DNA from: an uncultured Clostridia bacterium
GTDB lineage: Bacteria > Bacillota > Clostridia > Oscillospirales > Oscillospiraceae
DNA length: 16,700 nt
NCBI GenBank assembly: GCA_937907715.1
Contig: CALERM010000098.1
Coordinates: 1-16,700, forward strand
Direction: 5' to 3'
Part shown: positions 6,439-13,111 of the stretch, piece after piece
Position numbering within the stretch: the first letter of the stretch is position 1
Layout: the number at the start of each line of letters is the position of its first letter
Program-made: the position numbers and the translations under genes
Notes under the pieces: generated by a model
Databases searched by the model: none
What the model was told of the DNA's origin: nothing
What the model saw: the letters and a program-made list of their open reading frames with translations, nothing else

Positions 6439-7842
6439 TTACCGTGTCAGGAAGAACATCAGGGCGAAGAGGATCGTGATGACCCAGGTGCCTGCGTTGA
6501 CTTCCTTGATTTTGCCGGTGAAGATCTTGATGAAGACGTAGGAAATGAGACCGAACGCGATGCCGTAGGAGATGTTGTAGGTCAGCGGCATGAACGCAAC
6601 GGTCAAAAAGCCGGGAACAGCGCATGCAGGGTCGTCCCAGTCGATCGAGCGGACGTTTGCCATCATCAGAACGCCGACATAAATGAGCGCTGCGGCGCAG
6701 GCGTAGGTCGGAATGAGCTGCGCCACGGGCGCGAGGAACATCGCGATGAAGAACAGCGCAGCGGTTGCCATCGAGGCAAGACCCGTGCGTCCGCCCTCGG
6801 CCACACCGGCGGAGGATTCAACGAATGTGGTGACAGTGGACGTGCCGCAGATGGAACCGCAGCAGGTGGCAACGGCGTCGGCAAGCATTGCCTTGTCCAT
6901 GTTGGGAACGTTGCCGTCCTCGGTGAGCATGTTGCCAGCGGCGCAGGCACCATAGAGCGTGCCCAGGGTGTCGAACATGTCGACCATGCAGAAGGCAAGC
7001 ATCGTGGTCAGGAACATGACGATAAAGTTGCTCATGCCGTGCTCGGCAATGTAAGCGGAGAAGTCGAAGCCCTCGGTGAAGACCTTGCCGAATGCCTGCG
7101 CGCCGAACTCCTTGAATGCGCCGAAGAAATCGGAGGTCAGGTTGGGAGCCACGGCAGTGTTGTAGAAATCGGGAACGGTGATCAGACCGATCGCGTAGTA
7201 CGCAACCGCGCCGCCGAGCATGCCCCAGAGAACCGCGCCCTTGACCTTCTTCTTGGACATGGCGCCGATGGCAAAGACGGCAACGATCGTCAGCAGCATC
7301 GGGAAGATGGTTGCCCAGGTCGCCGAGCCGGAGAAGACATTGAAGGAAGCGAGGTTGACGAGCGTCGCACTGTCAGCGACGACGATGCCTGCGTTCTGTA
7401 GACCGATGAACGCGATGAAAAGACCGATACCGGCGGAGATTGCCGTCTTGACGGCTGCCGGGATGGCGTCAAAAATCATCTTGCGAAGACCTGTGACGGT
7501 CAGCAGAATGAACACGATGCCGTCGACGAGAACGAGCACCAGACCGTTCGCATAGCTCAGACCGAAGGCGAAGCAGACGGTGTACACAAAAAATGCGTTC
7601 AGACCCATGCCGGATGCCTGTGCCAGCGGCAGGTTTGCCAGCAGACCGATCAGAACGGTGCCAATGACGGCGGAGATGGCGGTTGCGATGTAGACCGCGC
7701 CGTAGCTCACGGTACCGAGGCTTGCGAACATGCCGGCGTTGACCATCAGAATGTACGCCATTGCCATGAAGGTGGTCACACCTGCCATGATTTCGGTGCG
7801 CACGGTCGAGCCGTGTTCCTTCACTTTGAAGTAGTTGCTCAT
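6439..7842 (-). CDS. NCS2/AzgA-type purine (adenine/guanine/hypoxanthine) permease
   Basis: A 467-residue polytopic membrane protein of the AzgA/PbuG branch of nucleobase:cation symporters, importing purine bases. Landmarks are EIMAGVTTFMAMAYILMVN at 17-35, LPLAQASGMGLNAFF at 71-85, AISAGIGLFIAFIGLQNAG at 134-152, VDMFDTLGTLYG at 287-298, and GTSTVTTFVESSAGVAEGGRTGL split over 333-355. The start at 7842 was chosen because MSNYFKVKEHGSTVRTE is the normal N-terminus and a GGAAGGA site lies upstream. The upstream in-frame extension to 7974 would cross the promoter. It diverges from an adenine-PRT-like gene, consistent with purine salvage. Which base is preferred cannot be read from the sequence. 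Confidence 0.93.
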   Translation of the reverse strand: MSNYFKVKEHGSTVRTEIMAGVTTFMAMAYILMVNAGMFASLGTVSYGAVYIATAISAVIGTVLIGLLANLPLAQASGMGLNAFFVYTVCFAFGLSYANGLVLVLVDGIVFILLTVTGLRKMIFDAIPAAVKTAISAGIGLFIAFIGLQNAGIVVADSATLVNLASFNVFSGSATWATIFPMLLTIVAVFAIGAMSKKKVKGAVLWGMLGGAVAYYAIGLITVPDFYNTAVAPNLTSDFFGAFKEFGAQAFGKVFTEGFDFSAYIAEHGMSNFIVMFLTTMLAFCMVDMFDTLGTLYGACAAGNMLTEDGNVPNMDKAMLADAVATCCGSICGTSTVTTFVESSAGVAEGGRTGLASMATAALFFIAMFLAPVAQLIPTYACAAALIYVGVLMMANVRSIDWDDPACAVPGFLTVAFMPLTYNISYGIAFGLISYVFIKIFTGKIKEVNAGTWVITILFALMFFLTR

Positions 7843-7871
7843 GGGGAAAAAATCCTTCCTTTCTTTCACGC

Positions 7872-7912
7872 GGCGAGGACCCCGCGCCCTCGCCAGTTCT
7901 GTCTTCATTATA
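7872..7912 (-). promoter_or_regulatory. Permease promoter -10 box and 5' leader hairpin
   Basis: On the minus strand TATAAT lies at 7912-7907. The expected -35 position is poor (no TTGACA-like hexamer at 16-18 nt), which hints at an activator or another factor. Just downstream the leader holds a 7 bp stem, GGCGAGG/CCTCGCC (7872-7878 with 7888-7894), around a GC-rich loop and without a following T-run. The leader of about 58 nt is too short for a purine riboswitch aptamer plus expression platform. Confidence 0.5.
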
Positions 7913-8006
7913 GGAAAGAAGTCGACAAAAGGCAAGGCGGGGGAGTGGGACGAAATCCACAAGAAAACTAACAAACTTTTTTGCTACCTGACGATTTTTT
8001 GATGTT

Positions 8007-8039
8007 TGTTCGGTATGGCGGGACGGCTGTCCGAAAACA
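8007..8039. promoter_or_regulatory. Possible PurR-type inverted half-sites in the divergent purine region
   Basis: TGTTCGG (8007-8013) and CCGAAAACA (8031-8039) form inverted CCGAA-bearing half-sites separated by 17 bases, in the shared upstream region of a purine permease and a purine PRT. Gram-positive PurR operators carry CCGAAC-type boxes 16-17 nt apart in inverted orientation. The dyad is imperfect and I am not certain the relative orientation matches known operators, so this is tentative. The rest of the 328 bp gap (7843-8170) holds the two promoters and a short GCGAAC/GTTCGC dyad at 8071-8088. Confidence 0.3.
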
Positions 8040-8103
8040 GCAAAAAGCAGACGAATTTTGTCCGCCGGACGCGAACCGTTGTGTTCGCCATGACGGAAAG
8101 CAA

Positions 8104-8132
8104 TTGACTTTCCGGTTTCCGGCAGATATAAT
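8104..8132 (+). promoter_or_regulatory. Strong sigma-A promoter for the PRT gene
   Basis: TTGACT (8104-8109), a 17-base spacer, TATAAT (8127-8132). This is the closest match to consensus in the window. The leader to the ATG at 8171 is only about 30 nt and contains the ribosome binding site GAGGAGAG, leaving no room for a riboswitch. Confidence 0.88.
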
Positions 8133-8170
8133 AATCAGTAAGACAAAATAAAGTGCGAGGAGAGATACGC

Positions 8171-8728
8171 ATGACATATCCGATGACCATCGCGGGCGTC
8201 CAACGCGAGCTGCCGCTTTGCAAGGTGGCGGATGATTTCTACATCGGCGCATTTATCATGTTCGGTGATGCGGAGATTACCGTTGCCTGCGCCAGAGAGC
8301 TGCTGGCGCGCGCGCCGAAGGAGTATGACTACCTGCTCACGGCAGAGGCAAAGAGCATTCCGCTGATTCACGAGATGGCGCGTCAGTCCGGCGCAAGCGA
8401 ATATTTTGTCGCGCGCAAGGGCATGAAGGTCTATCTGACCGACCCCATTCATGTGCAGGTGCGCTCCATTACGACGCAGCACGATCAGGACCTGTATCTG
8501 TCGGGCGCGGATGCGACAAAGATGAAGGGCAAGAAAATCCTCATCGTCGACGATGTGATTTCCACCGGCGAGAGCCTGCATGCGCTCGAAGAGCTGGTCC
8601 GTCAGGCGGGCGGCGAGGTCGCAGGTCGGATGGCGGTGCTTGCTGAGGGCGACGCACAGAAGCGCGAGGATATCGTCTATCTTGAGAAGCTGCCGGTCTT
8701 CAACGCAGACGGCACGGTCAAGGGATAA
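8171..8728 (+). CDS. Phosphoribosyltransferase family protein, adenine PRT-like
   Basis: A 185-residue type I phosphoribosyltransferase. The PRPP-binding loop ILIVDDVISTGES at 123-135 carries the diagnostic Asp127-Asp128. A further conserved segment is LLTAEAKSIPLIHEMARQSG at 55-74, where Apt proteins have their EARG region. Type I PRTs transfer phosphoribose from PRPP to a base. Length and layout fit adenine PRT and its close relatives better than Xpt or Hpt, and the divergent purine permease supports a purine salvage role. I give no gene symbol because substrate cannot be told from sequence alone. The ATG at 8171 after GAGGAGAG was preferred to an in-frame GTG at 8153, which lies upstream of that site. 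Transcription ends at the terminator at 8743. Confidence 0.85.
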   Translation: MTYPMTIAGVQRELPLCKVADDFYIGAFIMFGDAEITVACARELLARAPKEYDYLLTAEAKSIPLIHEMARQSGASEYFVARKGMKVYLTDPIHVQVRSITTQHDQDLYLSGADATKMKGKKILIVDDVISTGESLHALEELVRQAGGEVAGRMAVLAEGDAQKREDIVYLEKLPVFNADGTVKG

Positions 8729-8742
8729 CCGCATACATAAAA

Positions 8743-8785
8743 AGACTGCTATGTACGCCATGGCAGTCTATTTTTCTTGCTTTTT
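8743..8785 (+). terminator. Intrinsic terminator after the PRT gene
   Basis: AGACTGC (8743-8749) pairs with GCAGTCT (8763-8769) and is followed by TTTTT (8771-8775) and a second TTTTT at 8781-8785. It ends the PRT transcript just before the promoter of the next gene. Confidence 0.8.
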
Positions 8786-8805
8786 CCGGGAATTTCTGGT
8801 ACGAT
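8777..8805 (+). promoter_or_regulatory. Extended -10 promoter of the HTH-TPR regulator
   Basis: TTGCTT (8777-8782), a 17-base spacer, TACGAT (8800-8805) preceded by TGG, i.e. an extended -10 (TGnTACGAT). The -35 lies inside the T-tract of the preceding terminator, so the two signals are tightly packed. Confidence 0.6.
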
Positions 8806-8806
8806 A

Positions 8807-8825
8807 CTGTAAATATCATTTACAG
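8807..8825. promoter_or_regulatory. Perfect inverted repeat at the transcription start, likely operator
   Basis: CTGTAAAT-ATC-ATTTACAG is a perfect 8+8 bp dyad with a 3-base centre. It starts just after the -10 box and runs into the AGGAGG ribosome binding site of the regulator gene. Its position is ideal for autorepression by the encoded HTH protein. As RNA it could also sequester the ribosome binding site. Confidence 0.65.
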
Positions 8826-8837
8826 GAGGGCGTTTCC

Positions 8838-9722
8838 ATGACGCTGGGACAGAAGCTTCGCCAGACCCGGCTTTCCAAGGGGCTCAGTCAGAGCCAGGTG
8901 GCAGGCGGCTGCGTGACAAGAAACATGCTCTCGCAGATTGAAAACGATCAGGCGTTGCCTTCCATGCGCACGCTGGAGCATCTGGCGCGGGTGCTGGACG
9001 TGAGCGTGGGGTGGCTGCTGTCAGACGAGCAGACGGACGCAGCGCTGGAAAAAATGCGCCGGGCGCGCACCTTGTTCCGGGCAGAAGATTACGCCGGATG
9101 CCTGGCGCTTTTCGCGCAGGACGCACCGGTGGACGATGAGATGCTGCTGCTCTGTTCGCAGGCGGCAGGAATCTGCGCCGAGCAGCGACTGGCAGCAGAG
9201 GATTTTTCCGGTGCGAAGGAGCTGGCGCAGCAGGCGCTCGACTGGAACCGGAGGAGTCTGTATGCAAGCGCGCAGGTGCAGGTGCAGGCACTCGATGTGC
9301 TGGCGCGCTGCGCGATTCAGGAAAAGCAGGCGGACGAGGCGGTAGAGCGTTATCGGTCGTTTTATCTGGAACGGCAGAGCGCGGTGCGGTATCACTTTAC
9401 GATGGCACGGTTTCATCTGCAGCAGGAGCATATCCAGGCGGCAGAACGCGAGATCTGGTCGATTGCGGAGCTGCCGGACGCGCAGCGGGCGGAGTATCTG
9501 ATTCTGCGCGGCAAAATCGCGGTTCGGCGCGAGCAATATGAAAATGCGGCGCTGTATTTCCATCAGGCGCAGGAGCTGCCGCTGGAGCGGCTGCTGGAGC
9601 GCGAGCTGTATGAAGGTCTGGAGGTCTGCTGCCGGGAGCTGGGCGATTATCAGCAGGCGTATCTGTACGCCTCGAAGCAGCTGGCAATGCAGAAAGAGAC
9701 GGGAAAGGAGGCACGCACATGA
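8838..9722 (+). CDS. XRE-family HTH transcriptional regulator with TPR-like C-terminal domain
   Basis: A 294-residue protein. Residues 1-62 are a Cro/CI-type helix-turn-helix: LGQKLRQTRLSKGLSQSQVA, then TRNMLSQIENDQALPSMRTL, then a third helix pair ending VSVGWLL. Residues about 68-285 are repeated amphipathic helices typical of tetratricopeptide-like arrays (LFRAEDYAGCLALF, ALDVLARCAIQEKQADEAVE, YENAALYFHQAQEL, ELGDYQQAYLYASKQL). Proteins of this plan often sense peptides or protein partners, but the ligand here is unknown. The start follows CAGGAGGGCGTTTCC. The frame is open further up but lacks a start signal there. Its stop overlaps the start of a lipoprotein deacetylase by 4 nt, so regulator and envelope enzyme are made together. 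The dyad at 8807 suggests autoregulation. Confidence 0.88.
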   Translation: MTLGQKLRQTRLSKGLSQSQVAGGCVTRNMLSQIENDQALPSMRTLEHLARVLDVSVGWLLSDEQTDAALEKMRRARTLFRAEDYAGCLALFAQDAPVDDEMLLLCSQAAGICAEQRLAAEDFSGAKELAQQALDWNRRSLYASAQVQVQALDVLARCAIQEKQADEAVERYRSFYLERQSAVRYHFTMARFHLQQEHIQAAEREIWSIAELPDAQRAEYLILRGKIAVRREQYENAALYFHQAQELPLERLLERELYEGLEVCCRELGDYQQAYLYASKQLAMQKETGKEART

Positions 9723-10912
9723 AAAAACGGACGTTTTTGGCAGGACTTGCGCTTTTCTGCGCACTTACGCTTTGTGGCTGCCAGAAGCCGGAAGCGCAAG
9801 TGTCTGTGCAGGAGGCGGCGTCCGAGCAGCAGGCGGCGGAAGAAACGGTTTTGCTGCTGGAAGAGCCTGCGCCGGCGGAGCCTGAACCGGAACCCGAGCC
9901 GGAGCCATTTGCGGCAGGGGAGGAAATTGTCCTGTTCGGGGACCGGACGCCAACACTGACGGACGGGGGTGCGCTCTATGTGAAGGCGGAGGATTTTGCC
10001 GCCTGCGCGCAGCTTGCCTGCGAGGTAACGGAAGACTGCGTGACGTTCCGGGCAGACGGACAGGAGCAGACGTTTGCGCTTGCGCGCCGGGACGAGCTGT
10101 TGCCGGGAGATGCCTTTTTGCAGGACGGCGCAGCGTATGTCGAAGCTCTCTTTGCGGCAGAATGCTTCGGCTTTGTGTCCGGCGAGGCTGAGGACGGAAC
10201 GATGTATTTTGCGAGAAAGCTGACGCTGGATGCGCCTGCGGAAAACGTCAATGTGCCGGTTCTGATGTATCACGCGGTGAGCGACGATCTGTGGGGCTAC
10301 CGGGATCTGTTTGTCAGCCCGAAAACGATGGAGGAGGAGCTTATATTTTTGCAGGAAAACGGCTATGAGACGATCTGGTTTGAGGATCTTTCTCATGTGG
10401 AGGACTTCGAAAAGCCCGTCATTCTGACGTTCGACGACGGGTATGACGATAACTACACCGAGCTTTTTCCGCTGCTGCAGAAATACAATGCCAAGGCGAC
10501 GATTTTTGTCATTCCCAAGGCAATCGGCACGCCGCACAAAATGACGGCGGAGCAGGTGCGCGAGCTCTCGCGCTCGGGACTGGTGTCGATTCAGAGCCAT
10601 ACCTATTCCCACGGGAATTTAAGTACAATGGACGAGCAGACGCTGATTTTTGAGATGGAGCAGAGCCAGAACTATCTTGCCGCCCTCACCGGTCAGGCGC
10701 CCTACGCGGTGTGCTACCCCGAGGGGAAGTGGAGCGAGCTGTCCATCGAGGTTGCCGGACGGTATTATGATTATGGGCTTCTCATGAACGGAATGCTCTA
10801 TAATACGTCGGACGATCCGCTGCGCGTCAAGCGCTTTTATGTGCCGCGCGGCTATGATCTGGGTAGCTTCCGCTGGAGCGTGCAGGACGCAGGCACCAGC
10901 CGAAACTGGTAA
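9719..10912 (+). CDS. Lipoprotein polysaccharide deacetylase (NodB/CE4 domain)
   Basis: A 397-residue surface lipoprotein. The signal peptide ends in LCG-C with Cys21 as lipidation site. An acidic Pro/Glu-rich linker (about 47-63, APAEPEPEPEPEP) follows, then a domain resembling the copper-amine-oxidase N-terminal/stalk domain (about 67-168), then a NodB homology domain (about 178-390). NodB motifs are TFDDGYDD at 237-244 (Asp239 catalytic base, Asp240 metal ligand) and HTYSH at 294-298 (metal ligands His294 and His298). VCYPEGKWS at 331-339 corresponds to the later active-site motif. CE4 enzymes remove acetyl groups from peptidoglycan or other N-acetylated glycans outside the cell; the substrate here is not evident. 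Translation is coupled to the upstream HTH-TPR regulator by a 4 nt overlap, with GGAAAGGAGG inside that gene. Confidence 0.92.
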   Translation: MKKRTFLAGLALFCALTLCGCQKPEAQVSVQEAASEQQAAEETVLLLEEPAPAEPEPEPEPEPFAAGEEIVLFGDRTPTLTDGGALYVKAEDFAACAQLACEVTEDCVTFRADGQEQTFALARRDELLPGDAFLQDGAAYVEALFAAECFGFVSGEAEDGTMYFARKLTLDAPAENVNVPVLMYHAVSDDLWGYRDLFVSPKTMEEELIFLQENGYETIWFEDLSHVEDFEKPVILTFDDGYDDNYTELFPLLQKYNAKATIFVIPKAIGTPHKMTAEQVRELSRSGLVSIQSHTYSHGNLSTMDEQTLIFEMEQSQNYLAALTGQAPYAVCYPEGKWSELSIEVAGRYYDYGLLMNGMLYNTSDDPLRVKRFYVPRGYDLGSFRWSVQDAGTSRNW

Positions 10913-10946
10913 AGCAAAACAGATGCGCACTCCCGGCAGGGAAAGT

Positions 10947-10977
10947 GTGAAAGGGGCGGTCTGGGAGCCCCTTTCAC
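10947..10977 (+). terminator. Hairpin downstream of the deacetylase gene
   Basis: GTGAAAGGGGC (10947-10957) pairs perfectly with GCCCCTTTCAC (10967-10977) around a 9-base loop. The following GTTCATTC is only weakly T-rich, so it may work together with the stronger hairpin next to it. Confidence 0.55.
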
Positions 10978-10990
10978 GTTCATTCAAATA

Positions 10991-11029
10991 AAAATTTGCA
11001 AGTCGGAATCTCCGACTTGCAAATTTTTT
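10991..11029. terminator. Strong bidirectional intrinsic terminator
   Basis: A perfect 17 bp stem (10991-11007 with 11011-11027) with a 3-base loop ATC. The stem starts in an A-run and ends in a T6 run (11024-11029), so it works in both directions. It separates the convergent deacetylase gene (plus) and the ABC permease (minus). Confidence 0.88.
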
Positions 11030-11032
11030 GGG

Positions 11033-11063
11033 CTGCAATGACGCACGCAGTGTGTCATTGCAG
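11033..11063. repeat. Inverted repeat spanning the stop codon of the ABC permease
   Basis: CTGCAATGAC (11033-11042) pairs with GTCATTGCAG (11054-11063). With one G-T pair the stem extends to 14 bp with loop GCA. The right arm covers the last codons and the stop of the permease gene (minus). It is the third hairpin in about 120 bp and may protect the 3' end of the ABC operon mRNA. Confidence 0.5.
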
Positions 11064-11861
11064 ATTGAGCTTCTTGCGCAGCATGAACCAGGTCAGGACG
11101 TAGAGAATGGCGCCGATGACGAGCTCATAGACGAGGAGGCTGGTAAAGAGCAGATGCGTCGTCTTGATGGTGCTGTCTAAGATCGCGGGGGTGAGCAGCG
11201 GCGTGACAAGCTGCACGGACGCGGAGAAGCCGAAGAGTGTGACGATCTGCAAAACGGTCTGAATGATGAAGTAGAACACGACGGACAGCAGCGTCTTGTG
11301 CGTCGCGAAGCTGTTGCCGATGGCAATGGGCGCGTAGAACATCAGGCAGGCGGCTACCATCGCGACCAGCAGCACGCCGAGCAGCTCAAGGATGTAGAGC
11401 GCGCCGTTGACCAGGTACTCCCGGTTGACGGAAGCAAAGAGATTGCGGACAAACTCCGGCAGACCCGCAAACATCCCATCTTCATAGATTGCAAGTACAT
11501 ACGCCAGTGCGTCCACACAGAACACGGCGATGAACCAGAGCATGGACACCAGAAGCTTCGACCACAGAAGCTGGTGGACGCTCACGGGAAGAGTAAACAT
11601 GAGATAGCCCTCGTCGGTCATGAGATTGTTGCGGAAGCGCACGACCATGAGAACGACGCTGAAGACCGCCGTGCCGATGAGCGCGAGGATGAAGGCGAGA
11701 ATCAGAAGCGTGTTAATGACCGTCATAAATTTCGAGTGCCCGCTCTGGACAACGGCGCTTGTCATGCGCGTAAAGACGCTCAAAAGAAGCGTTAACAAGA
11801 GCAGCGGCAGCATCGTGCGGCTTGTGGCGCGCAGCTCATATTTCATCAGTTTTCCCAGCAT
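11055..11861 (-). CDS. ABC transporter permease (YtrC/ABC-2-like)
   Basis: A 268-residue membrane protein with about six hydrophobic segments (around residues 16-34, 48-78, 103-128, 152-180, 193-212 and 236-260), beginning MLGKLMKYELRATSR, the usual start of ABC-2 type permease subunits linked to YtrA-type regulators. The sequence FRNNLMTDEGYLMFTLPVS at about 77-95 is common in these proteins. It overlaps the ATPase gene by 16 nt and is the last gene of a GntR-ATPase-permease operon. Systems of this kind respond to cell-wall antibiotics or envelope stress in several Gram-positive bacteria. The substrate here is not known. Confidence 0.88.
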   Translation of the reverse strand: MLGKLMKYELRATSRTMLPLLLLTLLLSVFTRMTSAVVQSGHSKFMTVINTLLILAFILALIGTAVFSVVLMVVRFRNNLMTDEGYLMFTLPVSVHQLLWSKLLVSMLWFIAVFCVDALAYVLAIYEDGMFAGLPEFVRNLFASVNREYLVNGALYILELLGVLLVAMVAACLMFYAPIAIGNSFATHKTLLSVVFYFIIQTVLQIVTLFGFSASVQLVTPLLTPAILDSTIKTTHLLFTSLLVYELVIGAILYVLTWFMLRKKLNLQ

Positions 11862-12550
11862 TTGAATACCTCCCGGAAGAGTTGGTCTACAGATTTTCCC
11901 TGCTGCTCACGGATGTTTTCACACGAATCGTGCAGCGCGATCTGCCCGCGGCTCAAAAAGACGACCTCATCGAGCACCTGCTCGACATCGCCGATGAGAT
12001 GCGTGCTGATCACGACGGCAGCGTCGGGGTTGTAGTTGGTTAGAATGGTGTGCAGAATGTAGTCGCGCGTGGCAGGGTCCACGCCGCCGATCGGCTCGTC
12101 GAGCAGATAAAGCTTCGCTTTGCGGCTCATGGCGAGAATCAGCTGGACCTTTTCCTTCGTGCCCTTGGACAGCTGTTTCAGAACCTGATTGGGCGCGATG
12201 TGAAGCTGGGCGAGCATCTGCTCGGCTGCCTGGCGGTCGAAGTCCCGATAAAAATCGCAGAAGAAGTCCAGCACCTGCGTGACCTTCATCCACTGGCTCA
12301 GCGCGATGCGCTCCGGGAGATAGGACATAACGGCGTTCGTTTCGGGCGACGGCTTTTTTCCGTCAATCAGAATCTGACCCTGCGTCGGCTGCAAAAGCCC
12401 GGCGGCGAGCTTGATGAGCGTTGTTTTGCCGCTGCCGTTGGGACCGAGCAGCCCCACAATCCTGCCGGGGTCGATGGCAAGATCGATATGGTCGAGCGCC
12501 GTGACGCCGCCATAGGTTTTGGTCAGTTTGTTACATTCCAGAATCGGCAT
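11846..12550 (-). CDS. ABC transporter ATP-binding protein (YtrB-like)
   Basis: A 234-residue nucleotide-binding subunit. Walker A is GPNGSGKT at 36-43, the signature is LSKGTKEKVQL at 127-137 (LSKG in place of LSGG), Walker B is KLYLLDEP at 146-153 followed by the D-loop GGVDP, and the switch His is in STHL at 182-185. The Q-loop position reads SYLPERI, a variant common in ABC-2 type drug and antibiotic exporters. The start at 12550 was chosen because GAGGAGG lies 10-16 nt upstream. An ATG at 12574 in the same frame lies upstream of that site. It overlaps the GntR gene by 20 nt and the permease by 16 nt. Confidence 0.93.
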   Translation of the reverse strand: MPILECNKLTKTYGGVTALDHIDLAIDPGRIVGLLGPNGSGKTTLIKLAAGLLQPTQGQILIDGKKPSPETNAVMSYLPERIALSQWMKVTQVLDFFCDFYRDFDRQAAEQMLAQLHIAPNQVLKQLSKGTKEKVQLILAMSRKAKLYLLDEPIGGVDPATRDYILHTILTNYNPDAAVVISTHLIGDVEQVLDEVVFLSRGQIALHDSCENIREQQGKSVDQLFREVFKCWEN

Positions 12551-12926
12551 GAGATGATTCCTCCTCACTTTCATTGAACGATTGCAGCAGAACGATCACG
12601 TCGCCCACGCTGTAGCCGAGAGACTGCATGTTGGAAAGAAACCCGGCGACCTGCGTCTTTGCCAGCGCCTGCCGCGCGGCTTTGATTTCGTCCGCGTTGT
12701 CGGTGACGTATTTTCCGGTTGCACGCTGGGTGTAGATCAGTCCTTCGCGCTCGAGCTCAGAAAACGCGCGCTGGACGGTGTTGGGGTTGATGCCCGCCTC
12801 GGCGGCAAGCTCGCGCACCGAGGGGAGCTTTTCGCCGGGCAGATAGCGCCCGGTGATGATGCGCCGCTTGAGCGTGTCCATGAGCTGGGCGTAGATGGGC
12901 AGATGGTCTTGAAATTCCCAGGGCAT
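12531..12926 (-). CDS. GntR-family transcriptional regulator, YtrA subfamily
   Basis: A 131-residue regulator. The N-terminal winged helix (about 8-76) includes PIYAQLMDTLKRRIITGRY, GEKLPSVRELAAEAGINPN, TVQRAFSELEREGLIYTQRA and GKYV. The C-terminus is short and helical (about 80-120), as in the YtrA subfamily, instead of a large effector domain. YtrA-type proteins repress their own operon together with linked ABC genes. The start at 12926 follows ACAGGAGGTACGAT. The 16+16 bp dyad directly upstream is the evident operator. Overlap with the ATPase start by 20 nt supports one transcript. Confidence 0.93.
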   Translation of the reverse strand: MPWEFQDHLPIYAQLMDTLKRRIITGRYLPGEKLPSVRELAAEAGINPNTVQRAFSELEREGLIYTQRATGKYVTDNADEIKAARQALAKTQVAGFLSNMQSLGYSVGDVIVLLQSFNESEEESSHADSGM

Positions 12927-12936
12927 ATCGTACCTC

Positions 12937-12974
12937 CTGTGTTACTGTATTACGATAATAATACAGTAACACAG
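12937..12974. promoter_or_regulatory. Operator of the YtrA-type regulator
   Basis: A perfect 16 bp inverted repeat, CTGTGTTACTGTATTA (12937-12952) and TAATACAGTAACACAG (12959-12974), with centre CGATAA. It covers the -10 box and start point of the promoter reading leftward and reaches the ribosome binding site of the GntR gene, the classic arrangement for autorepression. Confidence 0.88.
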
Positions 12975-12991
12975 CGACACAGCTTTGTCAA
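12963..12991 (-). promoter_or_regulatory. Promoter of the GntR-ABC operon
   Basis: On the minus strand a perfect TTGACA (12991-12986) and TACTGT (12968-12963) are 17 bases apart. The weak -10 lies wholly inside the operator. Confidence 0.75.
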
Positions 12992-13049
12992 GCGTTTTTG
13001 CAAAATTATTTTAAGCCCTCAGCAGGTGGCGAAGCGGAAAGGAATATGG

Positions 13050-13055
13050 TATACT
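13050..13055 (+). promoter_or_regulatory. Extended -10 element for the rightward unit
   Basis: TATACT preceded by TGG (TGnTATACT). The -35 region 17 nt upstream reads TGGCGA and is poor, so the extended -10 probably compensates. The start codon is at 13112, with AGAAGGAGAAACG as ribosome binding site. Confidence 0.5.
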
Positions 13056-13111
13056 GATCATAAGACAGAAAAACGTTCGTCCGGCTTTTCAGAATAGAAG
13101 GAGAAACGTCT

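Noticed and set aside
7843..8170. Purine riboswitch upstream of the permease or PRT gene
   Set aside because: Predicted leaders are about 58 and 30 nt, too short for the aptamer, and the conserved junction sequence was not found.
9869..9912. Short tandem repeat coding for Pro-Glu units
   Set aside because: Only a few units inside the linker of the lipoprotein; a common low-complexity wall-spanning linker.
9650..10612. 320-codon open frame on the minus strand across the deacetylase
   Set aside because: Arg/Leu-rich shadow of a CE4 gene with intact catalytic motifs.
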